From assembly GCA_013399115.1 (NCBI GenBank), contig VXAA01006068.1, positions 1,018,945 to 1,082,944 on the forward strand: a DNA stretch of 64,000 nucleotides. The letters run 5' to 3'. The position numbers were made by a program, and so were the translations under genes. Below the pieces are notes generated by a model, which saw nothing but the letters and a program-made list of their open reading frames with translations, had not been told where the DNA came from and did no database searches. This stretch comes from Anseranas semipalmata. Lineage: Eukaryota > Chordata > Aves > Anseriformes > Anseranatidae. Positions 12,001 through 23,250 of this stretch are shown here, piece after piece (the first letter of the stretch is position 1; the number at the start of each line of letters is the position of its first letter).

Positions 12001-14297
12001 ATGATGGGCACAGCGACCATAATCATACCACAGCTACTCCAGACATATTTCATCAGGAACTGCTCTAACATGATGTACCATAAGCGTTTGGATAAAATGA
12101 GATTCATTTGATCTGTCAAAGCCTTGTAGCTTTTTTTCAGTTGTTTCATTTCTACCTACAGTTAAAAAAAATAAAACATTTACACAATACAACAAAGATG
12201 TATGTGCCATACAAGTACATTCACGTATGTGCATGAACTAATCAATTATCCAGAGCTGTGGCTTCTTAATCCTATCCACCATGTAGTACTTCGTCTTCAC
12301 AGTGCTGCATTCTCACAGCAGAAGTGCGCAGCTTTAGGGAAGTCAGCAGACCTGGTTCTTATTTACATCACTGTCCCTGGATGGCCCATTGGCAAGTTTT
12401 CAGTTCTTTTAAGATCTCTGATACATACAAGAACAACAAACAAAGTAGTCACTATAGCTGATTCTAGCAATCAAAGTAAGATTGATTCTACATCCTTTTA
12501 ATGAAGGTGCTGCTGTAGAGCTTCACAGCAACTGAAACTTCTCAAATTGGAAAGCATTTGGGGATCAATTATCTCTGACTTAAACTTGCAGAGCTCATCA
12601 CTGAAATGCAATGCTTCTTGTTTTTGTGAGCTGTCTAGAGGAAGAGAGAATTATCCCAAGAGGTTTAACAAGTCAAAGATAGCTCCAAGTCAGTATGACA
12701 TAATGCATTCAGTTCCAGCCAGCATATGTGGGAATAGAAGAAACTGTTTAATTTAGCTGCACTTCAAACACTACTACAGGCAGCTTTGGAGAACGATTGC
12801 TTCTACCAAAACAAACCATTCGCATTATATAATCGTTGCTAGGACTGAAAGAGTTAGTAATACGTCAGGCTTGTTTCCAGTTTTCATTTTCACTTTACGT
12901 GAAACCACTTGTTTTTCCAAATCATGTTTGAAAGCTGTTACAGCCACAATTCACTTCTAATAAAAATATTAAGAATTCCTTAGTAAGGTGGCTTTAAAAC
13001 AAGCCACTAGTTTATGTAACTGTGACTGCTGAAGTACTGTACTTAAGCTATTTTAAGACTCTGATGACTACATCTTTGCTTAGCTATGTAAAAGAGTGTC
13101 AAAGGTTGTAGTGGTCTCTGTGCTACCAGGGTTTTCCCCTAGACTTTCTGGTGTGGCTTGGTTTTGATTTCTGCAGCATTAAATCTGGTAGCTCATAAAC
13201 AAAGAAGGAAAGAAAAAAAGCCTGGAAGAGGTAAGCGGAATGCACCGGGTGGGGAAAAAACAATAACGACGATTAGCTTTCTAGAAAAGCACAGGGTACA
13301 GCTGCAAAACAGGAACATTGTCAGAGCATAAGGGAACTACGCTGTGCTCCCCCCAGACACTGATTGTGAGATTGCATTTTCCTAGGAAACGGGAAGTGCT
13401 AGCTGTAAACAGGTTTACATGTCAGAGGGACTCAAAGTGCTGGGAGAGGGCAGCAGGGGAAGCGTGGGTCGGCTCCAGCACTGCAGGAGCAACCCCAGCA
13501 CCCTCGGATTTCTCTCCTCCTTACCTTGTGCCCCCGGTAAAAGGCGATCTCTTCCACGTTGGCAATGATGCGCGAATGCATGAAGCGCAGATAGCCCTTC
13601 TTCTGCGCCTCCTCAGCCACCAGCTTGCCAAACTTGGGCGAGCAGGCTTTGAGCACGCGGGCCGTAGCGTAGACGACGAGCCCAGCCAGGAGCGTGGGCC
13701 CGATGGGGTTGGCATCCCGGGATCGCGCCGTGCGGATGAGGGTGTAGGAGGTGAGCACGACATCCAGGATGGGCTTGGTGAGGTTGGAGTAGAGATGTGC
13801 CACCGACTGCGAGAACATCATGATGTCCTCGGTGAGGGACTGGTCGGGGTTGGCCAGCCGCCCGTCCATGCTGATCACCTTGTAGTAAGTCTGGTTGGTG
13901 AAGTAGGTCTCGTAGGCATGATCCACCAGGCGCGTGCGGAAGACGAGGGCCAGCTTGCACTCCAGGTACCGTATGGTGCTGTTCACGAAAGTGGCCGGGA
14001 TGGCAATCATCAGCCATTTGATCAATTTGACGACGAAGCTCCTGGGCTTTTTCTCCACGATGCTCTTCACGATCTTCCCGTCGAGCGCTGCCACATAGAT
14101 GGAGAGGAAGGTCCTGGAAACCAGAGCAACCGAGTGGAGGCACAGCAAGCCCAGCTCGGCGCTCACCAGCTTGGGGAAGAACAGCTTGCGAAGCTCCAGC
14201 AGCTGCTTGAAAAACTCCGCATTCACCGCCGGCGGGGCCCTGCCCCGGCTGCCGGCGCCCTGCGGCTCCCCCCGGCCCGCCTCAGCCCGGCCGGCAT
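1..14297 (-). CDS. ABCD2: ABCD2, peroxisomal ABC half-transporter subfamily D member 2 (partial: exons 1-6, both ends incomplete)
   Basis: ABCD2 dimerises in the peroxisomal membrane and uses ATP to import very-long-chain and polyunsaturated fatty acyl-CoAs for beta-oxidation. Six exons are visible on the minus strand: 13525-14297, 11975-12155, 8183-8304, 5023-5191, 1442-1536 and 1-74. All have GT-AG borders and compatible phases. In order they encode the transmembrane domain with the ABCD signature [10 protein letters not shown], the EAA-like loop ending in [28 protein letters not shown], the linker [12 protein letters not shown], and the start of the nucleotide-binding domain with Walker [10 protein letters not shown]. 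Exon lengths of 181, 169 and 95 equal those I recall for the paralogue ABCD1. Wording such as [20 protein letters not shown] and [12 protein letters not shown] favours ABCD2 over ABCD1. The N-terminus is lost in the N gap. The rest of the ATPase domain (Q-loop, signature, Walker B) lies beyond position 1. Confidence 0.97.
75..1441 (-). other. ABCD2 intron 5
   Basis: AT-rich intron between exons 5 and 6 with canonical GTAAG and TAG borders on the minus strand. It contains short TA-rich stretches around 535-560 and an AATAAATAAATAAA run near 637-650. I see no gene, RNA or recognisable mobile element in it. Confidence 0.85.
1442..1536 (-). CDS. ABCD2: ABCD2 exon 5
   Basis: This 95-bp exon starts after TTTTCTAG and ends at AAA|GTAAG. 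It encodes (G)[16 protein letters not shown] followed by [15 protein letters not shown], the first beta strands of the nucleotide-binding domain just before Walker A. The split glycine codon joins correctly to the G left over from exon 4. The length equals that of ABCD1 exon 5 as I recall it. Confidence 0.96.
3213..3287 (+). repeat. CR1 LINE 3' end fragment
   Basis: The sequence reads ..ACTAGGTGATCTTGGAGG then TCTCTTCCAACCTAAAGG and ends with ATTCTGTG repeated. This matches the conserved 3' terminus of avian/reptilian CR1 LINEs, whose tail is an ATTCTRTG tandem rather than poly(A). Only about 75 bp remain, so it is a heavily 5'-truncated insertion in ABCD2 intron 4, antisense to that gene. 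Confidence 0.85.
4737..4768. repeat. CCA/CAC trinucleotide microsatellite
   Basis: Imperfect (CCA)n run of about 32 bp in ABCD2 intron 4. On the opposite strand it would read as polyvaline, which explains a spurious small ORF there. Confidence 0.9.
5023..5191 (-). CDS. ABCD2: ABCD2 exon 4
   Basis: 169 bp, after TTTCTCAG and ending at AAAG|GTAAT. It encodes [20 protein letters not shown] then [14 protein letters not shown], the coupling segment between the transmembrane and nucleotide-binding domains, followed by a variable acidic and polar linker ([13 protein letters not shown]) and NGPLEIKG. The linker is the least conserved part of ABCD2. The length equals that of ABCD1 exon 4 as I recall it. 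Confidence 0.97.
5192..8182 (-). other. ABCD2 intron 3
   Basis: A 3-kb intron, mostly unique AT-rich sequence. The one structured element I see is a short imperfect tandem duplication at 6431-6498, listed separately. No coding exon or mobile element was recognised. Confidence 0.85.
6431..6498. repeat. Imperfect tandem duplication (units of 36 and 26 bp)
   Basis: GGAGCTGTAAC followed by TTCTCCACA.T occurs twice, at 6431-6466 and 6467-6492. A third GGAGC begins at 6493. The second unit lacks about 10 bp of the first. Confidence 0.7.
8183..8304 (-). CDS. ABCD2: ABCD2 exon 3
   Basis: 122 bp after ..TTACTTTTAG, ending AAAGAG|GTATC. It encodes (E)[17 protein letters not shown], then [16 protein letters not shown] and [31 protein letters not shown] is diagnostic of ABCD-family transporters. 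The phase-1 G of exon 2 completes the first codon. A second in-frame AG nine bases downstream (after TTTGAAG) could serve as an alternative acceptor and would drop three residues. Confidence 0.95.
8305..11974 (-). other. ABCD2 intron 2
   Basis: A 3.7-kb AT-rich intron with short homopolymer T/A runs (about 8876-8886, 9009-9019 and 10201-10211) and a tandem TCTAGAAATCTA pair at about 8929-8957. I recognise no gene or mobile element in it. Confidence 0.85.
11975..12155 (-). CDS. ABCD2: ABCD2 exon 2
   Basis: 181 bp, after AACTGTAG and ending GGCG|GTAAT. It encodes [40 protein letters not shown] and [20 protein letters not shown], covering a cytosolic helix and a transmembrane helix of the ABCD membrane domain. 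The length is the same as I recall for ABCD1 exon 2. The last base leaves phase 1. Confidence 0.97.
12156..13524 (-). other. ABCD2 intron 1
   Basis: A 1.4-kb intron with a GTAAGG donor at 13524 and a TGTAG acceptor at 12156. The sequence is unique and moderately AT-rich. No repeat or coding feature was recognised. Confidence 0.85.
13525..14297 (-). CDS. ABCD2: ABCD2 exon 1 (5' end lost in gap)
   Basis: The frame is open from the gap edge and GC-rich, with strong third-position G/C, unlike the AT-rich later exons. After a proline/glycine-rich stretch it encodes [20 protein letters not shown], the region next to the PEX19-binding segment in ABCD proteins. Next come a first membrane helix ([20 protein letters not shown]), a second ([20 protein letters not shown]), [16 protein letters not shown] and the EAA-like motif ending FYRGHK|GTAAG. 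About 50-60 N-terminal residues, judged against the human protein, are missing with the start codon. The long plus-strand ORF over this exon is its antisense shadow. Confidence 0.96.
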
Positions 14298-14908
14298 NNN
14301 NNNNNNNNNNNNNNNNNNNNNNNNNNNNNNNNNNNNNNNNNNNNNNNNNNNNNNNNNNNNNNNNNNNNNNNNNNNNNNNNNNNNNNNNNNNNNNNNNNNN
14401 NNNNNNNNNNNNNNNNNNNNNNNNNNNNNNNNNNNNNNNNNNNNNNNNNNNNNNNNNNNNNNNNNNNNNNNNNNNNNNNNNNNNNNNNNNNNNNNNNNNN
14501 NNNNNNNNNNNNNNNNNNNNNNNNNNNNNNNNNNNNNNNNNNNNNNNNNNNNNNNNNNNNNNNNNNNNNNNNNNNNNNNNNNNNNNNNNNNNNNNNNNNN
14601 NNNNNNNNNNNNNNNNNNNNNNNNNNNNNNNNNNNNNNNNNNNNNNNNNNNNNNNNNNNNNNNNNNNNNNNNNNNNNNNNNNNNNNNNNNNNNNNNNNNN
14701 NNNNNNNNNNNNNNNNNNNNNNNNNNNNNNNNNNNNNNNNNNNNNNNNNNNNNNNNNNNNNNNNNNNNNNNNNNNNNNNNNNNNNNNNNNNNNNNNNNNN
14801 NNNNNNNNNNNNNNNNNNNNNNNNNNNNNNNNNNNNNNNNNNNNNNNNNNNNNNNNNNNNNNNNNNNNNNNNNNNNNNNNNNNNNNNNNNNNNNNNNNNN
14901 NNNNNNNN
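14298..14908. other. Assembly gap (611 N)
   Basis: A run of 611 undetermined bases inside the GC-rich 5' end of ABCD2. It should contain the start codon, the first part of exon 1 and probably some 5' UTR. The stated length may be an estimate by the assembler. Confidence 1.
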
Positions 14909-15140
14909 CGTCGGAAGCGTGGCCGGGGAGCGGGGGGTCTCCGGGGGCCGCCTTCCCGGCACCGGGTTGTTTGTTTCCTCTCCTCTCGGCCAAAGGAAAG
15001 CGGTGTTGTGCTGTTAGCCAAAAACCGCCCCGACCCGTGCGCCCGGCACCTGACCGCTGACTGGCGGCGGGAGCAGGCTGCATCCACACGGAGGGATTCA
15101 CAGGAAAGGCGGTTGTCTTGCTGTGCTGGATTTCTCTCTC
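14909..15140 (-). promoter_or_regulatory. Probable ABCD2 CpG-rich promoter / 5' UTR
   Basis: The sequence right of the gap is strongly GC- and CpG-rich (CGTCGGAAGCGTGGCCGG.., GGCGGCGGGAGC..) and then drops sharply to AT-rich DNA near 15140. Placed just upstream of the minus-strand exon 1, this looks like the CpG-island promoter or 5' UTR. No TATA box or transcription start can be assigned from sequence alone. Confidence 0.55.
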
Positions 15141-18100
15141 CCTAATTTCTTACTGCTGCATCTTCACTTGTTTGGATAAGGTATTGTATTTGAAGTCACA
15201 GAGGGAAGATCAGAGGACTTAAAAATAAGACTTTGTGTTCTTTCACACTTTAAAGTAATAAGGTAACTTAAGATGTATGAGACAAGCAGATTTGGAAAAT
15301 GTGTTACAGGTGCTCCAGGGAGTGCGGAGGAGTCCAGCCTTCCCCCAGACATGGACAGTGAGGCCACTTAACCTCACTGTGAGCCAGCACACGCAGAGTT
15401 AAATTAAGTTGGATTACTGTTATAAAACAGTCCTCTTGGGACAGAGTGCAATGATGATGTTTAGATAGCAATACAAGCTTCAGGGTGAAGAAATAATATC
15501 TTTAGTTTGAGAGAGAGAGCTTTGCTTTTAAAAGTCAGGCAGCACTTACCGTCACCTCCAGGTGCCATCCAAAACACCCAGTAAGCCAAGACCAGCAAGA
15601 CATGACCAAGTAACATCCATTGCTCACGTCTCCCTGGGGAGGCTGCACATATTGGGTCCACAATGGACTGGAAAGTTATGTAGAGAAGATCTGGAGTAAT
15701 CTTGGGACTTACTAGAATTTCTGCCAATGAGGACAGGATACAGATCTGGATAGACGTTCTTTTATTATTATTTTTTAATGTACAACTCAAAGCTAGGAAA
15801 ATCTGAACTAGAGCAGTACAGCTAATTTTCAATTACTAAAAAAAATAGGCCTGGTTTCACTGCTGGTTACTTTGTCAGTAAAATAAAAAGTGGTTTCAGG
15901 GCATGAGGATATTGACAAGATACACTGACTAAGAAATCGCCTTGCTTAGGATTTGTTATTTTTTTAATCTTGATCTCCAGACTGCACATTCTGGCTTGTA
16001 TATATCACAGCATGCTCTTAGAGCTGTTCTGCCAACCACAGTTATTTGCAGTATTTCATTACTCTAGCATTTTCTTAGCAAGGGGAAAGTTCACAGATCT
16101 CTTTCGGTTCTGCTGACCTTTCACTCCAGAAGATCTTTTGGTGACTTGGTAACAGAGCTGCAATTGCAGACATACACCCACGGTCAGAACTGTGGGAACA
16201 TTTAGGTAAAGCAAATCCGACTGTGCAGTGTTTCAGTCAATAAAAGCAATGTATTTCCTTCCGTTGATGAATGTATGGAGAAAAGGTCAAACTGTTGTTT
16301 TAAGTACACCCTTTCTTCTGTTCTTGCTGCTTCAAGGTTTTTGCTTTGCCACAGTCCTGCTCTGCAATCCATAGACAAACTCCTCATTGCAGAAGATGGC
16401 TTTAGCTGGTAGAGTTTTTTTGTAGTGGTGAAGGCAGCAATTTTGCTATATTTAGTCATAATACAGTTTCTCAGTATTACCAAAAAGAAAAGCAAAGATG
16501 CAGCAATATTGGTGCAGTGTTCAGTGTTCTGTTGTCTCCAAAATTTCTACTGATTTTATTTAAAAACTTTTAAAGATAAGCACAATCAAATAATTTCAGT
16601 AACTCAGGCTGGGGGTTTGAAGGGGAGTTGGTAGCAGAACCAGAATATCTTTTTTCTCCTCTCTTGAGAACTAGATACTTTCTCTTAATGCCAAATGATT
16701 GGTGTTTTTTTAATCATATGGTTAGTTTTAATCAAACACATTAAAATTACTTGAACTTATGAATATAGGAACCAATAACCGAGGAGAGTAAGAAAAGTTT
16801 ATCCCATTTTTATAACTTTTTAGTATTCTGTAATAATTTTTCATTAAGTCAATTTCCAGCAGAACAGAATGCTATAATTCTGCTCCCAACTAGACAAATA
16901 AAATTATTGTTCAAACAGTGCTTCTGTGATAACTGAAGTAACAGAGTCACTGCATATGGAAATGATTTGTGCTTGGATGCAACCGCTTTCTTTGGAGCAG
17001 AAATGGAAAAAAATGCATATCAGGATGACTAAACTCCATGAATATTTGAACAAGTGGGAATGAGCGTGTAATCACGGCCACACTGATGCCTCTTTTTTCT
17101 TTTCTGTTATGCCCATTAGCTCCCACACCACCACTTCATCCATACACACTTTTGTGACTTCTGTGGAGATGGTGGCATTGGAACACACCGGTCATGTAAG
17201 AGATCTCATCCAGCCTAACTCAATGATCATTTTTTAATACCTTTTGATTTAATGTTTGAAAAAATAAAATGTGCAATTTTTGAAGCAAAAGGCCCTTTAC
17301 CTGATGACTTATATGCTCCTACCACAAAGTCCAATGGCTGCAACATCAGTCTTGGCAGTAAACTGGAATTTCCTCACTACTTACAGAGTTATCCACTGTG
17401 CCACAAGGAGATACAAACTGAATAAAGGTACTGAAAAATAAGATAAAAAATACAGATTTTGTCTCATCGCTATTTGGGATATTTAACATTTAAACACGTG
17501 GAACATGAATAAAGTATATAGCTGTTTTTGTGTGGATGAAGTACTTGTGAAAATGCGAATCCACACAGTGCGAATTGTTTTCAATTTCATGCTAACACTG
17601 AACAGTAAATTGTTTCTAAAATACACCATATAGTGTACTCTAATATGGTGAGCTGAGAATTTCTGGATTTTTTTCTTTAATTTTGAGCTGTGTGTTTACA
17701 TACTGGTGTGGGAGTAGTAGGCCTCAATTAGAGCCGAGTTCAGCGGAGGACAATCATGCAAACCCTTACTCAAGTAAATACCAAACTCAAGTGCTTCCAA
17801 AGTTTCTGTTGACTTTAATGTAATCACTTACGTAACTATGGAAGTACACCCAGAGATTTAGTTTGCATCATCAAAGCAAACCAATGACAAAACAGACCTT
17901 TTTATCCAGAAAGGGAGGTAAGATACCTGACATTTGATTTTAAATTTGTAGCAGCAGAAAATGGCTGCGTTATATGCCTGCTTGTCATAATATTGGCTAT
18001 AGTCAGATACCTTGGCAGAATATCCAGACACTGCAACTTGTTTAGGATCTGGAGATCTAAGCTGAGCAAAAAGCTTCAATTTTAATGTGACAAATGTGGA

Positions 18101-19264
18101 AGCTTGCTGAAGAAGCATCCCTGTGGTTAGATTGACCTGATCCTACTGAGCTGCTGGTTCCAACTCTTCCGGTCCTAATCAGGCAGTATTGTACCCAGAC
18201 TGGTCAGAGATGTGTCAGGGCAAGAGGGGACAGAGGAACGGGGAACTGGGACGGTCCTGCGCTGTTGTTTGATGGCTGTTTGTTGTTTGAGTGTAGGCAG
18301 CACAGAGATGGTGCTAATGGGGAGTGCAAATTAGAGATGGGTCCTCTGCCCCTTACTCTGTCTTCAGGGTGATGCACGCTTGTTGCTGATGATTTAAATC
18401 CTGCATGACTTGTAGGTTATGAGAATTTATCCATAAGGGATTTGAGTAGTCTGGCTGATGGTATAATCCATAGCGGGCCGATCACAAACAGTTCTAATTT
18501 ATGAGAACAGCCTGAATCTAGACAGAATACATCTCTAGAAAGAAGTGCAAACAAGTCATTTTCCCTGTACAGAGAGAGATGGAGAGGGAAAAGGCCAAGG
18601 ATATTGCAGGTAAGTGTCAGCTGCCCCAGTCTCAGTGAACTGCTGACTAATGATATCAAATGAATTACACTTTTAATACTTAGGCTTTAATACTTATAAA
18701 CTTTCATATCTGGAATTTTTAGACATATTTCTGTTGTTAAATTCATTTCTTACTCCATCCAGATAACTCAGCTGAACCCAACAATTCCAGAAGAATACAA
18801 CTGTGGGAAGCGTGTGTCTATTTTATGCCTTCAAAGCCTCAAATATGTTATTTATGTTTTTCATTTTTTGCTTTACAGCTGTAAAGGTTTCTATTCTCAG
18901 ATCATCTGAAAAAAAATGCTAACACTTCTGTATTAATCCTTTGCTCAAGTGCATTGTAAACACTTAAGCTACGTGCCAAGTACAGGTATAAGTGGTAAAA
19001 TCATGTAACTGGTATCAATCAGCAATGGTTATATTGGCACTGCTGGTAGCAGAGTCACTGTTCTGCTCTGAAAAGGTGCAGGCAGGAGTAAATGCACAAA
19101 AATAATCTATCCCACACTTGCATCCCAAATGCTACATTTGCTGCCATCCTTCCATCATGCCTCAAGAATTTATCCAGGGGGGTGCAGCTGGTAGATATGA
19201 CAACAAAAAGATTGTCTTTTGTCATCTGTTCACTAACACATATTTGGGAGACTTCTAAGTATTA
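15141..19264. other. Intergenic ABCD2-REDIC1, no recognised feature
   Basis: About 4 kb of unique, mostly AT-rich DNA between the divergent genes. I see no supported ORF, RNA gene or recognisable young repeat. The small ORFs here have no recognisable protein signature. Confidence 0.7.
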
Positions 19265-20720
19265 ACAATAAGCAAGCTGGTTCAGACCAGTGCTCCACCT
19301 AGCACAGTATTCTGTCTCTAACAATAGCTCTAAGCAGATACCCAAGGAAGAGGAAGAATTGTAATTACACATGGTGCTGCCCCCTCTGCTCCAGCTTCAT
19401 ACTCTGCCAACCTCTGGCCATTTTCAGCTGTGAGAATTTCATGAGACTGTGAGATTTTTTCTATGAAATATTCCACTCTTGTGCTTGTTGAGCCTCTGTT
19501 GAACACATGTAAACTCTTAAATAAATAATAACATCCTTTGCCAAGGATTTCCTCAGGTCTACTATCCCCTGCGTGAAGAATGCTCTCTCAGCTTGTTTGG
19601 ACCCTGGCTCCCACAGGCTCCGCTTTGTGGCCACCTATGCCTGTTCTGGAAGAGGCATTCAACAACAGAGCTCCCTCTCTCCAACTTTTCCACACCACTC
19701 ATGAGTTTGTCAGCCCATATCCCCACCCTGTCGCCAGCCCCTGGGTGCATGGATGCAAGAACTAAAAATTCTTTCCACCCTCTCCTGTTCTTTTTGCCAG
19801 TGGCAGGACCTTCCCTATTATTTCACAGCTTCTTTCTTAAAACCTTCTGATTTTTCCTTAAAAAGTCCCTCAAGACTATAGCAGTCACTCTTTTCTACAT
19901 GCTTATGAGGCACGACTTCCAAAACCAGAAGCCATATGCTGGTTCTTCACATGTTGACCTATATTATAGTTTCTGTTATTTTTTGTGATACAGATGTAGG
20001 CTTTCTGGATTGGCCCAGAATCTTTTTGTTTATTTGTTTTTAAATTGTTTCATATTTTCTACCCTCTAGTCTCCAAAACCAAGTTTTAAGTGGCCCATTA
20101 CACAGTGCTGTATATATAGTGAATGCCATTTTGTCTCGGTGCTATGTTAGTGTTCATTCTGTCTTGGTAAGATCATTTTGACCTTTTCTATTGTTATTTC
20201 CACTTTGGCCAGATCCTCTGCTAAGTTCCCTAGAAAGGATTCCTGTGTAAAGCTCTCCCCAGCTTCCTCATTTGTGAATACTGTTGTAAAAAACTAACTT
20301 ACCTTTTCTGTAACATCCATGTCTCCCCTGAGCTTTTGTTTTGTATCTTGGTCATCAGCTGTCCCTATAGACTTTCTAACAGGCTTTTGCTCCTGGTTGG
20401 TGTGTTAGAATTACTTAGTAGTTTAGTTCCTGTGTTTAGTTGTTTCCAACTGTTTTTTGGCCTAATTGTATTTTTGTATTTATCAAAGTTTATATTCCCT
20501 TCTGTTATCTTCTTTTAAATGCGGTATAGCTTTTTTTGCTGTGGTTTGAACTGCTTCTTCAAGTCTGGTATCCTTCAGCTTTCTCCTAGCCACGTGTAAG
20601 AATTTAATTCTTTTAGCTGTCTCCCCTCATTTCTTTTTAACAAGCTTCACATTGTTCCCTTACTGGAGTTTAGCACAGCTATAGAGGATTCTTTGGCCTT
20701 TGTTGCTCCCTGTAGGAATG
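19265..20720 (-). repeat. Old degraded LINE (CR1/L3-like), minus orientation
   Basis: From GGTTCAGACCAGTGCTCCAC onward the plus strand resembles the reverse complement of old amniote CR1-type LINEs. Signs are a CTGCGTGAAGAA segment near 19570, CACACCACTCATGAGTTTGT near 19693, GTATATATAGTGAATGCCAT near 20110, and CTTCCTCATTTGTGAATACT near 20264, which corresponds to a FASVFTNE-type motif read on the minus strand. The distance between 3' and 5' parts is too short for an intact element, so internal sequence is missing. Many stops and indels make it long dead. Family assignment is from memory of consensus patterns and is tentative. Confidence 0.5.
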
Positions 20721-22604
20721 TTATTTTTTATGAAGTGGGGATTCCGCTCTGGGACTCTGAACCAGATCTTGTGCATTGTTCTGCATCAAGCCAAGAACCA
20801 ACTGCACTTCATCTTGAGGGCTCACACTGTGAAAAATAATTTCCTCTGAATAATACCATTTGAACTTAACTCTAAGAATCCCATGGTTGGTTTTTGTTTG
20901 TTTGTTTGTTTAACTACACATTCATCTGCTTAGTAATCCCTTCTTTTGTTATAATCAGTGTTAGACTAGGACATTTGCTGGGAAGTAATGTTAAAATGGA
21001 AGATTCATAAAGAAACATGAGAACCATTTGCAGTTAGCTCTAAGAAATGATTTAGAAAGACATCTTCCCTCGTGTTCATTCTCTCCAGATTTTGCATAAG
21101 TGGTGTGAGTTCACTCAAAGGAAAGACTGTCCTGCTTAGGAAAGAAGGGTATTCAAATCTTCAGGATACAATAATGCTGTGGACAGCAGAACACACTTTC
21201 ACTTCATGCAGTTTCATTTCAGTTATCTAACTAAGCTGCTTCCTCTCTGGGTGTTGGGACACAGTGTAGGAGCCTAACATGTGCTTTGAGTCATCCATCA
21301 GAAGACTCCCTCTGTCTCATTTGATTATATAGGAGTTCAATGAGGATTTACTCAAAGCTGGGTCCCACAAGTTGTGTGGTCAATGTTTCAACACCAGCCT
21401 TCCTGGCAAAACATGGTCTTTCATCAGATTGTACACTATTTCGGACAGCTTTGCAACATTGCTTTTAACTAGAGCTGATCTGATAATGAAGAAGCATTTC
21501 AGAGGAGAAAACTCAAATGCTGTAGGACTGTAGCTGCTTTATTTTAGCAATAGGTGGAAAGCTGTTCTGAAGAAGATCTTGCATAATACTTCCTTAACAA
21601 AGAAACATGAGATGTAGTTATACTGAACAACTGCTTGTTAAGAAGTTACAAATAAGAGAAATCTTCAAGGGTTTTTTCTTCTTAATACTTCAGTTTCTGA
21701 CACACTGAGGAAATTCACTTGTTCTCCATTTACTTCACTTCCCAGAGAAGTAATTAAGCTCCATGAACCTCATTATCATGACCTTTTAAACATGAATAAT
21801 AATGTCCTGCAGTTCTTTGAAAGTATGTCATCACTCCAAAACTCAATCAACTCTTTCAAAGTTTTCAAATGTTGACAGTCAGGGTGCAATGTTTAGAGTC
21901 ATATGTATCTCAGGTCTTATTTCATTGTTTACTTTGCCTTTGGTGAAGAAAGAAATAATTCTTTATTTTATGACCATTTGAAAGTTTTTTTTAATCTTTA
22001 TCTGCAGAAATTAATTTGAGGAGGGGAAGATTTCTCACATTAAAAATAACTGTTTGAAGCTGCCATATCACTTTTCCTGGATTCTACAAACTGCTGTTAC
22101 CTACTAGATTCAATAAACCAAACAGAAAGAAAAGTGTAGTGTTTTCCTTTAAATCCAGATAATGCTGTGGAAGAATAAGAGTAAGGGTGGTACAGAAAAT
22201 ATCAATACTATGTTAGAAAAACAAATGTAAAAGGGATCTGATTATGTCACACCTGAAACTGCCTTTCAGACATAGTATTAACAAGTTGAATACTTTACAG
22301 TAGGTGGAAATACAAACAAAATAGAAAGGATTATTTCAAGTAATCAAATGAGTTTAATCTTTCAATGTCACCTGTCATAGTAGCTGTAGAGTTGTGCACA
22401 CATGCAAACACTTCAGATACAGATATATTTTACACTGAAAATTTTAATGTAGTACTGCTACAAGAAATAATTATGCATATTAATCAGAAATATCTGGGAT
22501 ATCACAACAAGAAAGCATTCTATGCAATAACTTAAAAAAAAAAAAAAAGCTTGTCAGGCAGCTCCAAAGATGAGGGTGCCTGCTAGTAACAAATGCTCAC
22601 TGAT
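20721..22604. other. Intergenic, mostly unique
   Basis: AT-rich sequence with a short (TTTG)n run near 20893-20912 and a 14-bp A run near 22532-22546. No gene-like signal was recognised. Confidence 0.65.
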
Positions 22605-23250
22605 TTATGTATGCTTGCAGCCCAGAAAGCCAACCATAGCCTGAGCTGCATCAAAAGAAGCATGGCCAGCAGGTCAAGGGAGGTGATTCTCCCCCTCTAC
22701 TTTGCTCTCATGAGTCCACGCCTGCTGTACTGCGTTCAGCTCTGGGGCCCCCAGCAGAAGAAGGACATGGACCTATTAGAATGAGTCCAGAGGAGGGCCA
22801 CAAGGATGGTCAGAGGGCTGGAGCACCTCTCCTGTGAAGACAGGCTGAGGGAGTTGGGGTTGTTCAGCCTGGAGAGGAAAAGGCTTTGGGGAGGCCTTAT
22901 AGCAGCCTTCCAGTGCCTAAAGGGGGCCTACAAGAAAGCAGGAGAGGGACTCTTTGTCAGGGAGTGTAGTGATAGGACAAGGGGGAATGGCTTTAAACTG
23001 AAAGAGGGTAGATTTAGATTAGATATAAGGGAGAAATTCTTTACTCAGAGGGTGGTGAGGCACTGGAACAGGTTGCCCAGAGAAGCTGTGGATGCCCCCT
23101 CCCTGGAGTTGTTCAAGGCCAGGTTGGATGGGGCTTTGGGCAACCTGGTCTGATGGAAAGTGTCTCTACCCCCAGCAGGGGGGTTGGAATTAGGTGATCC
23201 TTAAGGGTCCCTTCTAACCCAAACCATTCTATGATTCATTCTGTGAATCT
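22605..23250 (+). repeat. CR1 LINE, 5'-truncated
   Basis: About 640 bp of the CR1 3' half. A decayed ORF2 C-terminus is visible on the plus strand ([20 protein letters not shown] at about 22812-22870; HWNRLPREAVDAPSLELFKA at about 23060-23120). It is followed by a typical 3' UTR (GGTGATCCTTAAGGGTCCCT) and an ATTCTATGATTC tail. A premature stop after [12 protein letters not shown] shows the frame is broken. It ends about 530 bp before the REDIC1 start codon. Confidence 0.95.

Noticed and set aside
13318..15060. Long plus-strand ORF spanning the N gap
   Set aside because: It is the antisense shadow of ABCD2 exon 1, and its length is inflated by N codons. The minus-strand translation has clear ABCD2 identity.
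22593..23153. Two plus-strand ORFs that look like a gene pair
   Set aside because: Both are decayed CR1 ORF2 C-terminal sequence separated by a stop, followed by a CR1 3' UTR.
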